NCBI GenBank assembly: GCA_019614645.1 | Contig: JABWDB010000004.1 | Span: forward strand, 9,486,001-9,550,000 | Source: Stratiolaelaps scimitus | Taxonomy: Eukaryota > Arthropoda > Arachnida > Mesostigmata > Laelapidae | Direction of reading: 5' to 3' | DNA: 64,000 nt | Shown: positions 38,505-51,700 of the stretch, piece by piece | Position numbering within the stretch: the stretch's first letter is position 1 | Layout of the letters: each line of letters begins with the position of its first letter | The notes under the pieces: model-generated | Told to the model about the DNA's origin: nothing | What the model saw: the letters and a program-made list of their open reading frames with translations, nothing else | The model's database searches: none | Made by a program: the position numbers and the translations under genes

Positions 38505-38562
38505 TATATATATATATATATATACATACATATATTAAATCATTGTATATATATATATATAT
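38505..38562. repeat. Duplicated (AT)n microsatellite
   Basis: Two AT runs, each followed by ACATATATTAAATCATT, so the microsatellite and its flank are duplicated in tandem. Confidence 0.85.
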
Positions 38563-38802
38563 ACATATATATTAAATCATTATACGTTGAACGTATTATA
38601 TTGAGTAATGGAACACGTAGCTTAGAAATAGCTGTTCGCTTACAAGTTCTGTGCGGGTATTTCCATGAAACGACTATCTTATTACGTGAGATATCTGTTT
38701 GAATGAAATCCGGTGTAAATAATATTTAACAGAATCACATCTGCCATCAATCGGGCCGGGCCAAACCATTCTGCTGATCTCTTACATTTGCGGGCATCCG
38801 CA

Positions 38803-38822
38803 TAATAATAATAATAATAATA
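38803..38822. repeat. (ATA)n microsatellite
   Basis: Uninterrupted trinucleotide repeat. Confidence 0.85.
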
Positions 38823-39545
38823 AGCAGCAAATAGATGGCCACAGCAGGCTCTATAAGCGGAGCATCTCGCCGGACGTATTCTCAGTGAGACGGCTTTGTT
38901 GAACATATCGCGTTGACCCACTCTGGTTTACAAGTAACTCGCTCGTTTGGTCGAACCTGCGTCTACACATGTGCAAAACCTCATCGTCGGCGATAGATAT
39001 CGATGATACAGTTCTCATAATTTGCCCGATTGTTCGTGACTATATTTGTGGCCACCACCGTTTTAATATTTGATTCTATCAATGGCCGTCAATCGGGCCC
39101 AGCCAAAAGTCGGCAATATATCACGGTATTTAGCCGAAATATCGAAACTATTGCATGTTAGCTATAAACTAACTCCATTGGATTTCTTGGCGCCTGGATA
39201 ACTTTAGTTGGAGAGGACTGGCTCTACTTCAGAATTATCTTTCTGTTAACAATATGAATTATGAAATAAATACGAAGACGAAGACATATGTTTTATTGGA
39301 TTCAACTAATCAACAGCTGGATCATATCAGCTGGACAGCCTGTTTTCTTTATGAACCCTTAGCTTTGTCGCCACGTCTAAACGCGTACTCAATTTCTTCA
39401 CTTCATCGGCTAAAGCTGGCTACATCTAGAACCGTAAGAACCACTTCGCGCTGATTAGTTATAACACAGAAAAACAGTAATTCTTCTGTTATACACAAAT
39501 GACTATATTGTTTTTTTTTTGTCGGTAATATACGCGTTCCCCTTT

Positions 39546-39565
39546 CGGATGACGTGACTCATCCG
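39546..39565. promoter_or_regulatory. Composite ACGT-core and AP-1-like motif in a 20-bp inverted repeat
   Basis: CGGATGA and TCATCCG flank CGTGAC, so the site contains both TGACGTGA and TGACTCA. No gene is identified nearby; a motif match only. Confidence 0.2.
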
Positions 39566-42500
39566 CAGCTCGAGGTCGAGATAGTTATATTCTGCTGTCG
39601 GTCGACGTGTCCAAACAACAAATAACAACAACAGCATGAGAATGACAGGCGTTTGCTTGGGCAGCCTGTCACGGTCGTCGAAAGACGATATCTCGACTTG
39701 GTGCAGTGACTCAGTACGAGTCGGCCACCGCTCCACTGCCCTTCAAATAGCCAGACGGACGAAGCTCAATGAGATCAGATGTGGAGGGAATTGCCGCCCA
39801 GGGTTGGTTTTGGCTGATGCAACTTCGTGCCAGATTGGGAGAGCTCCAACAGTCGAAGTAGATACAACCGGTATGAGCTTTGAAATGAAATCCAAAAAGT
39901 ACATAATCGGGTTTAGGAATACGGGAAGTCAACTCCACACATTAATACGTGCAAATACAATACATACAGGTGCAACTGTTACTATTTCTCTAATATTAAA
40001 TGCTTATCGGCTGTTAGTACGAACCTTCGCCCTGTTTCTATCTACTCTTGGCATTTAGAACAATGCTATATGATTGCGAAGTGTGTATGCAACGACCTTG
40101 GTATCGTTCTTATCTCTAACATTTGAGATCTCCATAAGCATTTCGACAATTTCGTCATTTTATGTGGCCTATCAATGGGCCAGATTTCGATACTGCTGCT
40201 GCTATGCGGCTCGGCGTCTCGAGAAATTGATCTACCACAATGAGAATCGATGGCCAATGTCAAATAACCTCGCAGTAACTCAGGAACGATTTTGCTCGAA
40301 GATAATTTTCACTGTTCCTTTCGAAACTAGAGTTCTATTTAGATGAGTCTCGGACAGAAGTCAGTAAGTTGAATTTGAACGAGCTGCTGAGAGCTCCATG
40401 CCCCAACTAACTAATATGTAGATCTACGACAGAGCACTATTTTAGAAATAAGAAATGCCACGAATCCTGCTCGCAGATACTCGTCACATTGTGTGTTTAA
40501 TAACATGAAGGAGCATTACGTAGAGGAAACCGGCATATGACTGTGATCTATGCGCACATGGATACATAGACATGTTAGCAAAGGTTGAAGAGCCGTTTGA
40601 GACGTGCACAATGCCAAACGTTAATCCGTCATCGGCAGCAACTCTGACGTTCAAAGGCAGTTGAGCGACCTTCAGTGTCAATATCTCAGCGATATCATGA
40701 TACAGTGTCTCATGGGATTGGACATTTACAGGTAGCCAGCGAAAGACCTAGCGTTCACCACCACCTACAGGATGCAGGCCACTGACTATCGTTGTATTGC
40801 TAAGCCGGATTAAATGCGGTTGCTTACACCTTCCACGTTTACTTGTTATTTAGGACAGTGAGGGGAGAAGAGGGGATGTCCTACAAAGCTGAACTCAACA
40901 GGTGACATGGTCAACGTAAGGTTCAATTGCTATTCGAGTTCACACAATGATCTTTCGCACAATGTTCGTCCCGGGGAATTATATTTAACATGCACAATAT
41001 CAAATCATTGCGCGCCGAACACGAGCAGACTGTATGCGCTGGCGATGTCAAAGCTGTCAAAGGAACACAAGAGTTAACGATCCGCAGCTACTGTCAGTTA
41101 TTTATGTAATACAGTTCGACATACATACCCATTCTATAATATATCTAAAGTAAATGTTCCAGGCTGACGCTCAGTCAACATTTAACTCAGTCCGCGGTAC
41201 AACTGCTTTCAGTATTGATTCATAATTTTAAATGCAAATGTGCAACTGTGTGGGCTATCTCCGCTATTCAGTGTCATGTTGTACTTTATACACAATGTAA
41301 ATGATGCGGTCGGCAGCGATAATTGACTGTGTCTCCTACAGCTGACCTAGCTGAAGATAAATTAAAATTACAATAGGCGAACGATGTGAATTGTCAAACT
41401 TCAAACCCTCGCGAGACCTTCGTTCAACTACAGGCTATAACAAAGATTCTATAATAATAACTGGAGTGGAGTAAGCATTGTTATTCGTTATAGCGTCAAG
41501 CTGTTTGCTTTTAGCACTCAGACGGTGGTCTGCTTTGATTTGCGCCTTCGCTGTATTTGTCAGAGATCTTTTAACTCATTGTATAATAATATATATTGAT
41601 GTATGATGAAACTTATCATATAATATATATTTAGTTATACATATCTGTATATATATATTATATATATTACTTAGTACAACAAACGAATAAAAACTACAAC
41701 TCCTTAAAGATGCTTCATTTCCCAGAGAGTTGCTCAATTAGTTGAATTATATATTATACAAACCAGCTTATAAAAGCAAAAACCAAATAAAGATCACCAA
41801 CAGTGTCCGCTCTTAAGTTACAATAATATCGCCTACGGTCGGATTTTATTTGACTATATATAATATATATCTGGTCCGCGTTTGCGGCAGATGCTGATGA
41901 CTCAGATTTTTCTGTTGTTTGCTTCATGAACGCTGTTGCGACGGCGTCGGCTGACGCTCGCGCTGTTGATGGCAGTTAATGGCTGACGGCAATCAAACAC
42001 CGAATGCAATCCAGCTGTGTCGGTTCGGTGGCGACGCGAACGTCACACACGACCTTCGGCTTTGTCTAGGCAGATTAATATGAGTTCTCTGAACCCTACC
42101 GTTTCTCGTTCGTCGGACGAAGTAGAGGGGGGGGGGGGTGAGTAACAGCAGATCCATCGAGGGATCGCTACATGAATTACTTGAAATATGTTTGCCACAA
42201 TTTGATATAATTACCTTTCTAAGGTGTCAATACATTTTATGAATATATCACTACGCCACATGGTGGCGCGACACTAGCCAAAGCAGCATCTGCATGTCAT
42301 TGGTATCTTGGGACCTTTGCCATCTTTCAATGATGAACAAATTCGTTTGATTGGTCGTTCTAAGCAAAAGACAATATAATCTTAAGTATACCGTCACATA
42401 CAGTTTTTGTTCACCTCGGGGCATATATAAACATATGTATAAATCTCTCTCTCTCTTTGCTTGCTCTTTTTTTGAGATAAGAAGCAACCGAGCTCGGAAC

Positions 42501-42623
42501 TCAGATTATTTGGCCTTGAAACGAGATTCCTGCGCCCAGTTGTAGCCAGAGGAGCGCTACATTTTCGAGCGCTACATTTTTATCGGAGGTATCATTTGTA
42601 CATGTGCCAGCGGTTCAGGCCAG

Positions 42624-42681
42624 ATAAGGTCCTGAAATGCCATACGGAATGTATAAGGTCCTGAAATGCCATGCGGATTGC
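42624..42681. repeat. Tandem duplication of a 29-bp unit
   Basis: ATAAGGTCCTGAAATGCCAT occurs at 42624-42643 and again at 42653-42672, with similar following bases. Confidence 0.8.
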
Positions 42682-43217
42682 TGGTCGCAGTTGCGAAGGT
42701 TGCCAGCTCTATATATAGAACGAATCCCCCTGTTAGTTTGTCGTAAACAAGCACATATGGTAAGAACGCTGTGCACGAACGCTCTCATGCCGGCTTAATA
42801 CGATCACCGTTTTAACGGTGTCAGGCGTCGCAGTTGCCAACTGCCTACGCGAGGTAGCTTCCACCAGATGTAGTTCATTACCTAAAGGCTCTAGTCGGCA
42901 TGGGAGCAGGCTAAAAAAATTGAATTAGTGAAAATTCTCCAGTTTCCAACATTGGCAGATAGTAATGTACAAGGTGACTAGAAAGTTGCCGCGTAGACGG
43001 AAGTAAAATATATGGTCACTCGTTGTGAATGCATTATTAAGTGTAAACCTACCTATTTGCCAACTGCATAACAGCTCTCTGAATATCCTGTTGTTAACCG
43101 TTCTTATCGGTCTTTTCAGCCATACTTCAGCGCAGCAAACTAATGCTTCAGTTAGACTTCTTGACGCAAACAACCGCAACCTTGAAATTGAATAAACTTA
43201 GTATATGAAGCGTGTTT

Positions 43218-43551
43218 TACAGGGCGTTCGTAAAGTTAAGTTACCCTATCGGAAACTAACCTAAGTTTCGCGATTCTGAATATTTTTCAAGCTTCTGTGC
43301 ATTTTTTTATGTAACCACATTTTGGATCGCAGCGCGTATCCACAAAATTTGCTTTCAGGACAGCGGGCCTTGCTTAAAATCTCGGAAGGTTGATAAACAC
43401 GTTTTAACGTTTTTTCAACCAACTTAGTAATTTTAACACGCACACAGAGGTTATTTTTCGACGGCTTTAACGCGGTTTGTAAGCCAAGCCACCAGACAGA
43501 AATTCGTTTCAATAGACCAAAGTTCTCACAGTGAAACAGACGGGATATCAA
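43218..43551 (-). mobile_element. Possible DNA transposon end with adjoining frame
   Basis: TA followed by CAGGGCGTTCGTAAAGT at 43218-43236 looks like a Tc1/mariner-type terminal repeat next to its TA target site. The same TA-CAGGGCGTTCGT occurs at 51574, so it is repeated. Read on the minus strand, a 96-codon frame (43261-43551) with many basic residues ends about 30 bases before this terminus, where the C-terminus of a transposase could lie. I cannot match the frame to a transposase family, and no opposite terminus was found. Probably a decayed copy. Confidence 0.3.
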
Positions 43552-44060
43552 TTCTACTTCTGATATTTTTTTAATAAGAGCTTACAATTTTTTCTTGTGG
43601 CTTGCATGCGCACATCAGTACCGGCCTGATTGGCAAGTACGGCAGATTGATTGTGAGATTGATTGCATGTGATACTCAAGTGAAACTAGTGGGTTTTTGA
43701 GTAATCATATAATTAATAATAAGTAATAATTTAACAATAATATAATTGGTAATAATTTTTCTTTTTTATATACAGTAGTTCTTAAATAAACCCCAAAGCT
43801 GTCCTAGCCAGCGGGTGTCCATATAGGATTAGTGAATGTGTAACTAACATGAGATATGAGCGAACCATATCCGCCTGTCTCCTATATTCCAACATACTGT
43901 TGAGGATTCGTATCGGTTCAGCTCGATTATTATAATAAATCAAGACTTGACTAGAAATGCCCCGAGGAATAGCTAAGATTTGCTTTAATGAGTAGATTAA
44001 TAGCTATCACAATGTTGAATAGTAAACTTGATTTTGGCTAAGATATATATATATATAATT

Positions 44061-44187
44061 TGATAACTCTCGTTAGCGTAAATTATTTTAATAGAGCATG
44101 AAAATACCGCCTCAATATATATATATATATATGTTGAGTCGGCATTTTATGCTCTACTAAAATAATTTAAGCTAACGACAGTTATCA
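44061..44187. repeat. Foldback element: ~59-bp inverted repeat around an (AT)n core
   Basis: The left arm (44061-44120, TGATAACTCTCGTTAGCG...) and the reverse complement of the right arm (44130-44187) agree over about 59 bases with six substitutions and one indel. The centre is an AT run. It is too long and too matched for chance, so a MITE-like foldback or palindromic insertion. Confidence 0.8.
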
Positions 44188-45692
44188 CATTATTGATAAT
44201 TATTCTCCTAAGAAATAAAGCCGTTATTTGAGATAATCTAGGGCCGTTATATGATTTCTTCTCTCTTTTACAATTCACGTTGAAGAAAGAAATCTCACTG
44301 TTCACGGGCTCGTTCGGAATGGTCGAGAGACCTTCGCATGTGGATTTTAAATGAATTTATTATTCTCGCCAAGGGCGGCTGCCATAGCGGAAACAGGTGA
44401 CGGTATGTCTCGAGGTTTTCAGGCCACACGATCGAAGTATATTGTCACACGCCTATCTCAACTGCAGCGGCTGAAGGATATGGGGAGGTATACACACTCC
44501 ATCGATCGCATTGATCGGCGTCGAGTTTAGATTCCTTCCGTAGGGAGCAGTGAACAACCAACTGCACCCAACCTGCCGTCGTGCGACTAAAAACACATTA
44601 TTATACATATATATCACGCTGTTCGTGCAAATCTAGCGAGTACCTTAGGACTATATACATGCATACATTTAAACTTAATTTTAAACATACATAGCTAAAA
44701 CTGGAATACCAACATTGAGTTCAGTTCAAACCGTACCAAGGCATATGAACTGAATCCAGAATGATAGCAACCATCCGGCACCCAGCAACTAGGAAGGCCA
44801 TAATAGAAGTCATCCGACGCGAACAGGAACGCTATGAACAACAAAATATTATATATGTATTAATTTATTTCATCAGAGTGAATGTGAGCTCAGGAGGACC
44901 GGAGAAGATAGGTACGTGTACACGTATTTCTCCGGGTTGGATCCCCGCCGTTGCAAATTTGCATTCAGGGGTTGTCCGTCGTACGAAGCAATGCAAAAAG
45001 CAATTCCGTGGACATTAAATGTTTTAGACTGAGAGTCAGCGTGAAAACATTGTAGCTGATTCGGTTCACCGAGTGGTGCCGTTCTCCAGCATAAATCCAG
45101 TGATATGACCCGGCCGAACTTATCTATCATAAAAAACTTGCCGCTCGCTCAACGAACAGCAACCAATGATCTAGAACTCACCATCGGTGGCCAATAAACT
45201 GAAGCGGCTATTTGGCTGACGCAGCTGTTGGCCTATTTTCGTAGCGTTGACACACACAGCTAATTCAACATTGACATTAGTCTGTTATTGGTGACAATGG
45301 TATGGCGCTTCTTCTGAGCAAACTCAACCATTTAGCTATAGTACTTCCTATTGACTTCGAAGTTTTATCGAAAGCCGCACATCGCTCTACCGTTCGATGT
45401 GATGAGTATTATATCATAGTAACAAATCTATCAGCAAAGACAGCTATGTCACATTTAACAACAAAACACTGTTAAAAGATGAAAAAGCTTTTTATCGTTC
45501 ACGATAACCAAATCGTTCTTGGCCTTAGCTTGCTCTTCCTATTTAGGACCACCATGATGTTCCCGTTCTGGGAGCATCACATAGATTGCTGTTATAGGCG
45601 AAGATCACTAATGCTTAGAGGTATATTTTATTGCGCCCTGGTCAACATGGCTGTAATTAAACCTGTTTCGTCCAGTTTACATTTTTGAGCTT

Positions 45693-45719
45693 TGATAATA
45701 ATAATAATAATAATAATAA
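45693..45719. repeat. (ATA)n microsatellite
   Basis: Uninterrupted trinucleotide repeat. Confidence 0.85.
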
Positions 45720-46393
45720 GTACCTGATCCCAGCGTGCTTCTCAGGTGCCTGTTCACAAAGGGTTGGCCCTTCAAAACAGGATGGCGATGTTTAGTCTTG
45801 GCAACGTTGGAAGTGTTCGACCGAGTTTAACCGTTGTAGATTGTTTTACGCGAATTACCTCGTTGAAACCGTATACAATATTCAATGGATGCATTCGTAA
45901 TATTTTCGAAACGCTTAGCTCGATTCAACTATGCCGTTTCTATTTGAAAATAGTACTGTTAGGATTAGTTTTCTTTAGGAGTTGGCTGGCTTTATTGTCG
46001 TTATCATTAGTATGGCAAACGCTATAGTGTGACAACGGTGAATAGGTAATCTATGAAATTTGATAATCCCTTTTGAAATGCAGACCTAAACCACCGTTGG
46101 GTGATGAGACGCTCCTCAGAGACCGACGAAGCGAACCCTCATATTTGCTTCGATTCGTTGGTTCAGCCATGCCTGCCTTTGGTCAGTAGCAGGTGCTCCT
46201 ACACTAGTTGCCTAAGTAGCAGGTTAGAGTGAAGATAAATCACTATTAGACTGATCCCGGACTAGCCAGTGGCAGAATGAAACGACGCCAATCTCGTTTC
46301 GCCGTCGCAAGCTGAATCAACAATTGGATACTCAAAGACACGTCCTGGACTCAAGTCCTTCTCAAGGCTTAGAATGATGGTGAATAGTTCGAT

Positions 46394-46426
46394 GCTGTGT
46401 ATATATACACAGCGTCACGAGCACGC

Positions 46427-46463
<37 letters not shown>
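46394..46463. repeat. 20-bp perfect palindrome followed by (AT)n
   Basis: GCTGTGTATATATACACAGC at 46394-46413, then a long AT run at 46430-46463. Confidence 0.85.
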
Positions 46464-46466
<3 letters not shown>

Positions 46467-47825
46467 TATATTTATACATATATACCGTGATCGTTACAGG
46501 ATCAGAGCAACGTCCCCCCACACGTGATCCATGATCCGTTTTCAGCTTACGAGCGTACGGGGTATGCAATGCAATACAAGGGTGTGCTAGCTTTTACTTA
46601 CACATGCGCAAGAGGGTAGACAATGAAGCGTATGCTCGCAGCCGAACAGAACAACGATAGCTAGCTAAGATAACTACGATAAGAAAACTAGTTACTGGTG
46701 GAGCTCCGGTGACATATCACACACGACACATGGATTTTAATAGACCGATACTCTTAGTGCGATAGTGCAGGAACTCCAACTAATGAGAATCATACTGACA
46801 TTCTGTAAAGATTGACCCCGAAAATTTTATTTCAAATACAATATTTCTCCATATTGAAACCCGTCATTGGAGTTTGACAACATCGTTTCTCACGTGCGTC
46901 CATACGATGCAGCCGCACGAGTGAGGTTCTAGAGAAAAAAATATTTTATCTATGTATGTATATATATATATATTTATTTATATAAATTTATTTGTTGTTT
47001 ATACTACAGCTATGTACATCTTAGTTAAGGAGATTTATTTTCTATGAATTTTTCTTGAACTGTTTATATATTTGTCATTTAGGGAAAAGTTCGCATCACA
47101 AATGTATCTCATTAGTGATGACAAAACGACTCATATTTTACAACTTTGTGCTAAATTGTCTGTTAATTAAACGTACAAAATACATCATTGTATTAATGTT
47201 TGCAATCTGATACAGCTATAGCATTAGATATACTACCGCTACCGTATACGAATGAGCTCACTGTTCGAGCAACCAATTCGACCCAACAACCCAATTGTTG
47301 CCAAGGCACTTTTGTTCTGCATTATCAAGAACACCCATAGAACGGCCAAATATGACCGAAATTAGAATCTTCTACTTAATTTCTATGGAAATTCGGCGCC
47401 TTCAATGGCGCGACTTCCCCTAAAATCATCATCTGCCACTAATTATTCTGTATCACCTGTAAATGATTGAAAAAAAAGGCTACGGAAATTTCCTTCGTCG
47501 GGAACAGGAGGGGGGTTAGATATTTCGCTTATTTTTCACAGCAACTGTTGATGATGCTCTGTTCGAAGTCATTTTCGTGTTATCCGTGTCGCTGTCCAAC
47601 CTCGCTCTCTCCGAATCGAGCACCAGCAACCGGACGTTACTTCTCATTCTCGCACTTACTCATTCGTCGTCACGTTGAATATATATATACGCCGATCTCT
47701 CGATAGAAACATTGCACTCTTTTCTACTATCTACAAATTGTTGCCCTCGAGCTGGTGGTCCTCCCTTATTCGCACTTGCGAGGACGCCATGCTCTGGATG
47801 TGACAACATTACTCTATTCACCACA

Positions 47826-48720
47826 TTATACGCCGAGAGGATTTGTCGTTGTAAGGCCCCCGGCGTCGTACATGCCCACGGCGATGTTCTGCATCTTTTT
47901 GAAGTTGGCCAACTTCTCGGCAGATCTGCAGATAGAAAAAAACAAGTCAGAAGAGGGTTGGGCTGGATTTCGTTATACAGCTTAATTACGTCGATATATA
48001 TATATATATATAGAAGCCACAAATAGAGACTGCAAGGTCGATCCGCTATCCGATAAGAAGCTATTTATCCTTAAAGGAGATGAATTTATAATGCCATGCG
48101 ATAACGAAGTGATAAATTATACTTGCAACTCATTGAGCAGAAAAGCTTGTTGATTCCTACAACCATTTTATCTCGTCTTATGGCTAAATTTGAGATTCAT
48201 AAACACGAATAGCCATGGCAGACGTGCTAATTATAGATCCAACATCTCTACCCTTGTCTACGGTTAGGTCACCCTTCAGATACAGCCAAATCGTTCTTTC
48301 ATGTACTCCCTACAATCAGATTTACAGCAATCGTTAGATTCGGTTTTCGTTAACTTATTGCTTTTGTCGTATAAAATCGAAAAGAGAATCCTTGCTGACC
48401 GAATCGATGCTAGATTCCTTGCCACACGCTCAGATAGTTCGGAGCAGATGATGTCCACGAGGATAGCTTCATGACTGGCGGACGGAAGACCTTTTTGCAT
48501 GGCCCTTGTGCAGCGCGACAGACAGCACATCATGGCGTGAATATCCATTGTTGAATTCGCCAAACGAATTAACAAGAATTGCTCATCTATTGATAACAAA
48601 ACAACGACAGCACAAGGTCGAAACCAGTGCAATTTGTTATAACTTATTTACGTGTCCTATAGACAGAAAAAACTATTATGCATCAATATTGTTTGTGTCA
48701 ATGCATATTGTTAAAATATA

Positions 48721-48757
<37 letters not shown>

Positions 48758-51700
48758 AACGACGATTTGCAACTCATGCAAATGAGTTGCAAATCGTCGT
48801 TCAATTTTGGTCTCATACGATGAGACCAAAAAAAAAACTAAGAGATTACTAACTGATGATATTTTTGCCATATTTGATGAGCATCGACTCGCAGCCCGCG
48901 CCGAACTGTTCAATCGAACGCGAAGCAAGTGCGGCGCTCATCTGGAGCCTCGCCGGCACATGCGAGTCAAGCGACGGCGCAGAAGACATCCCCACTGCTC
49001 GTTTGACGCGTTTTGAACCTTCGGCGAAAATTAGGCCGAGATTTGCTGCGGGGTTGGCCATAGCGCGCTGAAGCTCCTTAAGATGTCCACCAGCAAACTG
49101 TAGACCTGTAAGAAGACAGTAATAATCCGTAGGTTATTATTATTATTATTATATTTTGCCCAGATTACGATGATTGCGCAGGGCGACAACCTATCGTCAT
49201 TGCTGTTTTCTGTATTTCGATCTACCACGTCGGCTCAGAAGGTCAAGGTCGAAATTCTCGAAACAGTATCAAGGCAACGCTTCTCAAAGGGGCGCTAGGG
49301 CTCCACATCTCTACAAAAAATCGAGTTGCGTATTTGCTCGCAGACTCCCTCTGCTCATCGAAGAAATCTGTTGTCGATACGATCTCAGAACCACCGAGGC
49401 CTACAAAGAGTGCTGTCGCAGGTGGGAAAACAAATTCGCGGAAGTCGACCCAGACGTGTTCAGTACGGCCGCAATGAGAGACTCGACCTGGAAGCAGGTA
49501 AACCGTGCAAGTCGTCACATCGTGACAAGATTTGCGGCGCACGGGTTCCATCATGTTCTGTGTGTGGAACGCGGTTTCCATGATCCGAGAGAACCTGTCG
49601 TTGCCTCAGATGCGGAGCCTCCTGCCCGCGATACCATACTGCAACCTGCCAGCATGTCACCTCGCTCAACAACCTCGCGAGGTCGTCAAGCAGCGGATGA
49701 CCGGGATGAAAGACGCTCAATACCTTCTATAATCTCATATATTGGATGAATATTGTAAACCCTGACCATATATATAATACATATTTACACGCACATACAA
49801 CGCTGTGATACTTGTGAGTTACCTTGATACCTATCACCTATGGTAACATATTGATGTTATATTTATACATATTGATATATGGTAACTACCTAACAAAGGT
49901 GTGAATAAGTGAGTGAATTGAATTGTATTAGGTTATTAGACGCTCTGTTTATTACTTTGTTAGAGTACGACCTTGTGTCCTTGGTGTAGCAAACTATCAA
50001 GAAGAACCCGTTGTGGCTGATGAACATACAAATATAAAACTATTCTTTGTCTGTGGGCTTACCTTGCAGAGCGATGAAGAGACGAAGGATATCATTGGCG
50101 CCCTCGAAGATTCGGAAAATTCGCAGATCACGGAGAACCCTTTCAAGGCCGGTCTCCATCATGAAACCCATACCTCCGTGAATTTGGATAGCCTCGTCGC
50201 AGACCCACCACGCGGCTTCCGAGCCGAGAATCTTGGACACTGCAGCTTCAAGGTGGTAGTCAGTGAAGCCGCGATCCATGTTGCCAGACAATGCATAAGC
50301 AACCGACTAAACCGAAGCGCGACGGTCATCAAGGAGACAACAATGACGACACTTAGAAAACATCCTTCTATACGCTACAAAATCATTCGGATACTAAGAA
50401 CTGCCTATCAGAGACAATAAGCAAACGAATATTGGTATGACATATGTTGCTATGCCAATTAAGCAATGATCTAACCGCGATAAGATATACAGATTTGTCC
50501 TGAAAATATTGCATGTGCCCTCAAAATCTATTCGCCATACAAACCTCGGTCATATAGTGTAGCATATGCATCCTAGCGAGTTTCTCTTGAATGTTCCCAT
50601 AGGTAGAAATTTTGCTTCCAAACTGTTGCCTCTGCATTGCGTATTCTGTCGATTTCTCAATGCAGTAGCGCATCGTGCCACACATAGCGCTGCCTAAACC
50701 GAATCGGCCGTTGTTTAGAACGTTGACGGCGACCTTCAATGTGAGAACATCACACAGAATCACATCGAGCACAAAGAAATATGCTTCGTATCAGTTGCTT
50801 TCTAGATAGAATAGCTGCAATTTGTAATTACCAGGTTAGGTTGACTGGAATGACACAGTAGAGTGAAGTTAGTAGGTGAATACGACCTGCCGTACATGTC
50901 AACTTTCGGCTGACTAACTTCCGGATAACTTTCCCACGCAATCGCGACGAGTGAGCCAACTAGATTTTGTCAAAAGCAGTACGTGGTACTAGTCGTAGTA
51001 GTGCATACGCACGCTAACGAGAATCATCTACAGTGGGACGCACGTAAACGTCGACCTCAAAGATAAACCCTTCCGGTTCACAAACTCGTATGTCATATTT
51101 AAATGAAATACAATAAATATCTCGTCAATAATGGGATCTACTGAAAAAGGGGTTTCAACTCGACGGTCCTCAAATATGGCATTTCACTCATTTGAAGCTT
51201 CGTTGATCAATGATTAGTCTAGAGCTATGAGACAATCTTGCAAACGCCAAAGTAGAAAATAATCTAAAATGAGGTATAAAATTATACCTTGAATCCTTCG
51301 CCTGGCTGTCCAATCACGTTCTCGACGGGAATCTTCACATTGTCAAAGTGAAGGGTTGTCGTGTTCGATCCTTTAATGCCCATCTTCTTTTCGGGGGGTC
51401 CACTCTTCACACCGAAGGCGCGTTCAACAAGGAAGCACGTGATGCGATCCTTCATCTGGCCGTTCTTCTCGACCGGGGTCTGCAATTTTATACTGCCTAG
51501 TTAGTTAACCAGGGAACACCTTACTGTTATCTACAGTACCCCATATATACAACTATACGCTAAGATCCTTATCTACAGGGCGTTCGTTAAATGAGGAAAC
51601 TCGAGACGATACACTGTGGAAATGTAACGTTTTCTACTGTATCGTCTCTTTGCAACCTGTTCCTTCGAATTTGTATATATATATATATATATATATATAT

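Larger units (their letters stand above)
34954..47825. other. Long stretch without supported genes; XBP1 3' UTR and repeats
   Basis: The first several hundred bases are AT-rich and are probably the XBP1 3' UTR. Beyond that, no reading frame shows family resemblance. It contains AT microsatellites (38505-38524, 38547-38562, 46430-46463), ATA/TAA trinucleotide tracts (38803-38822, 45693-45719), a 29-bp tandem duplication (42624-42681), a transposon end at 43218, a foldback element (44061-44187) and a 20-bp palindrome (46394-46413). A weak small-peptide frame (39503-39646 minus, MLLLLFVVW start) is not convincing. Confidence 0.4.

Noticed and set aside
39503..39646. Small minus-strand frame starting MLLLLFVVW
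   Set aside because: The hydrophobic start is produced by a GTT/TTG repeat, and the frame ends in an A-run; too weak to annotate.
44930..44960. tRNA T-arm-like GGGTTGGATCCCC
   Set aside because: The T-loop lacks the invariant TTC, and no acceptor or anticodon stem fits around it. No tRNA was found in the window.
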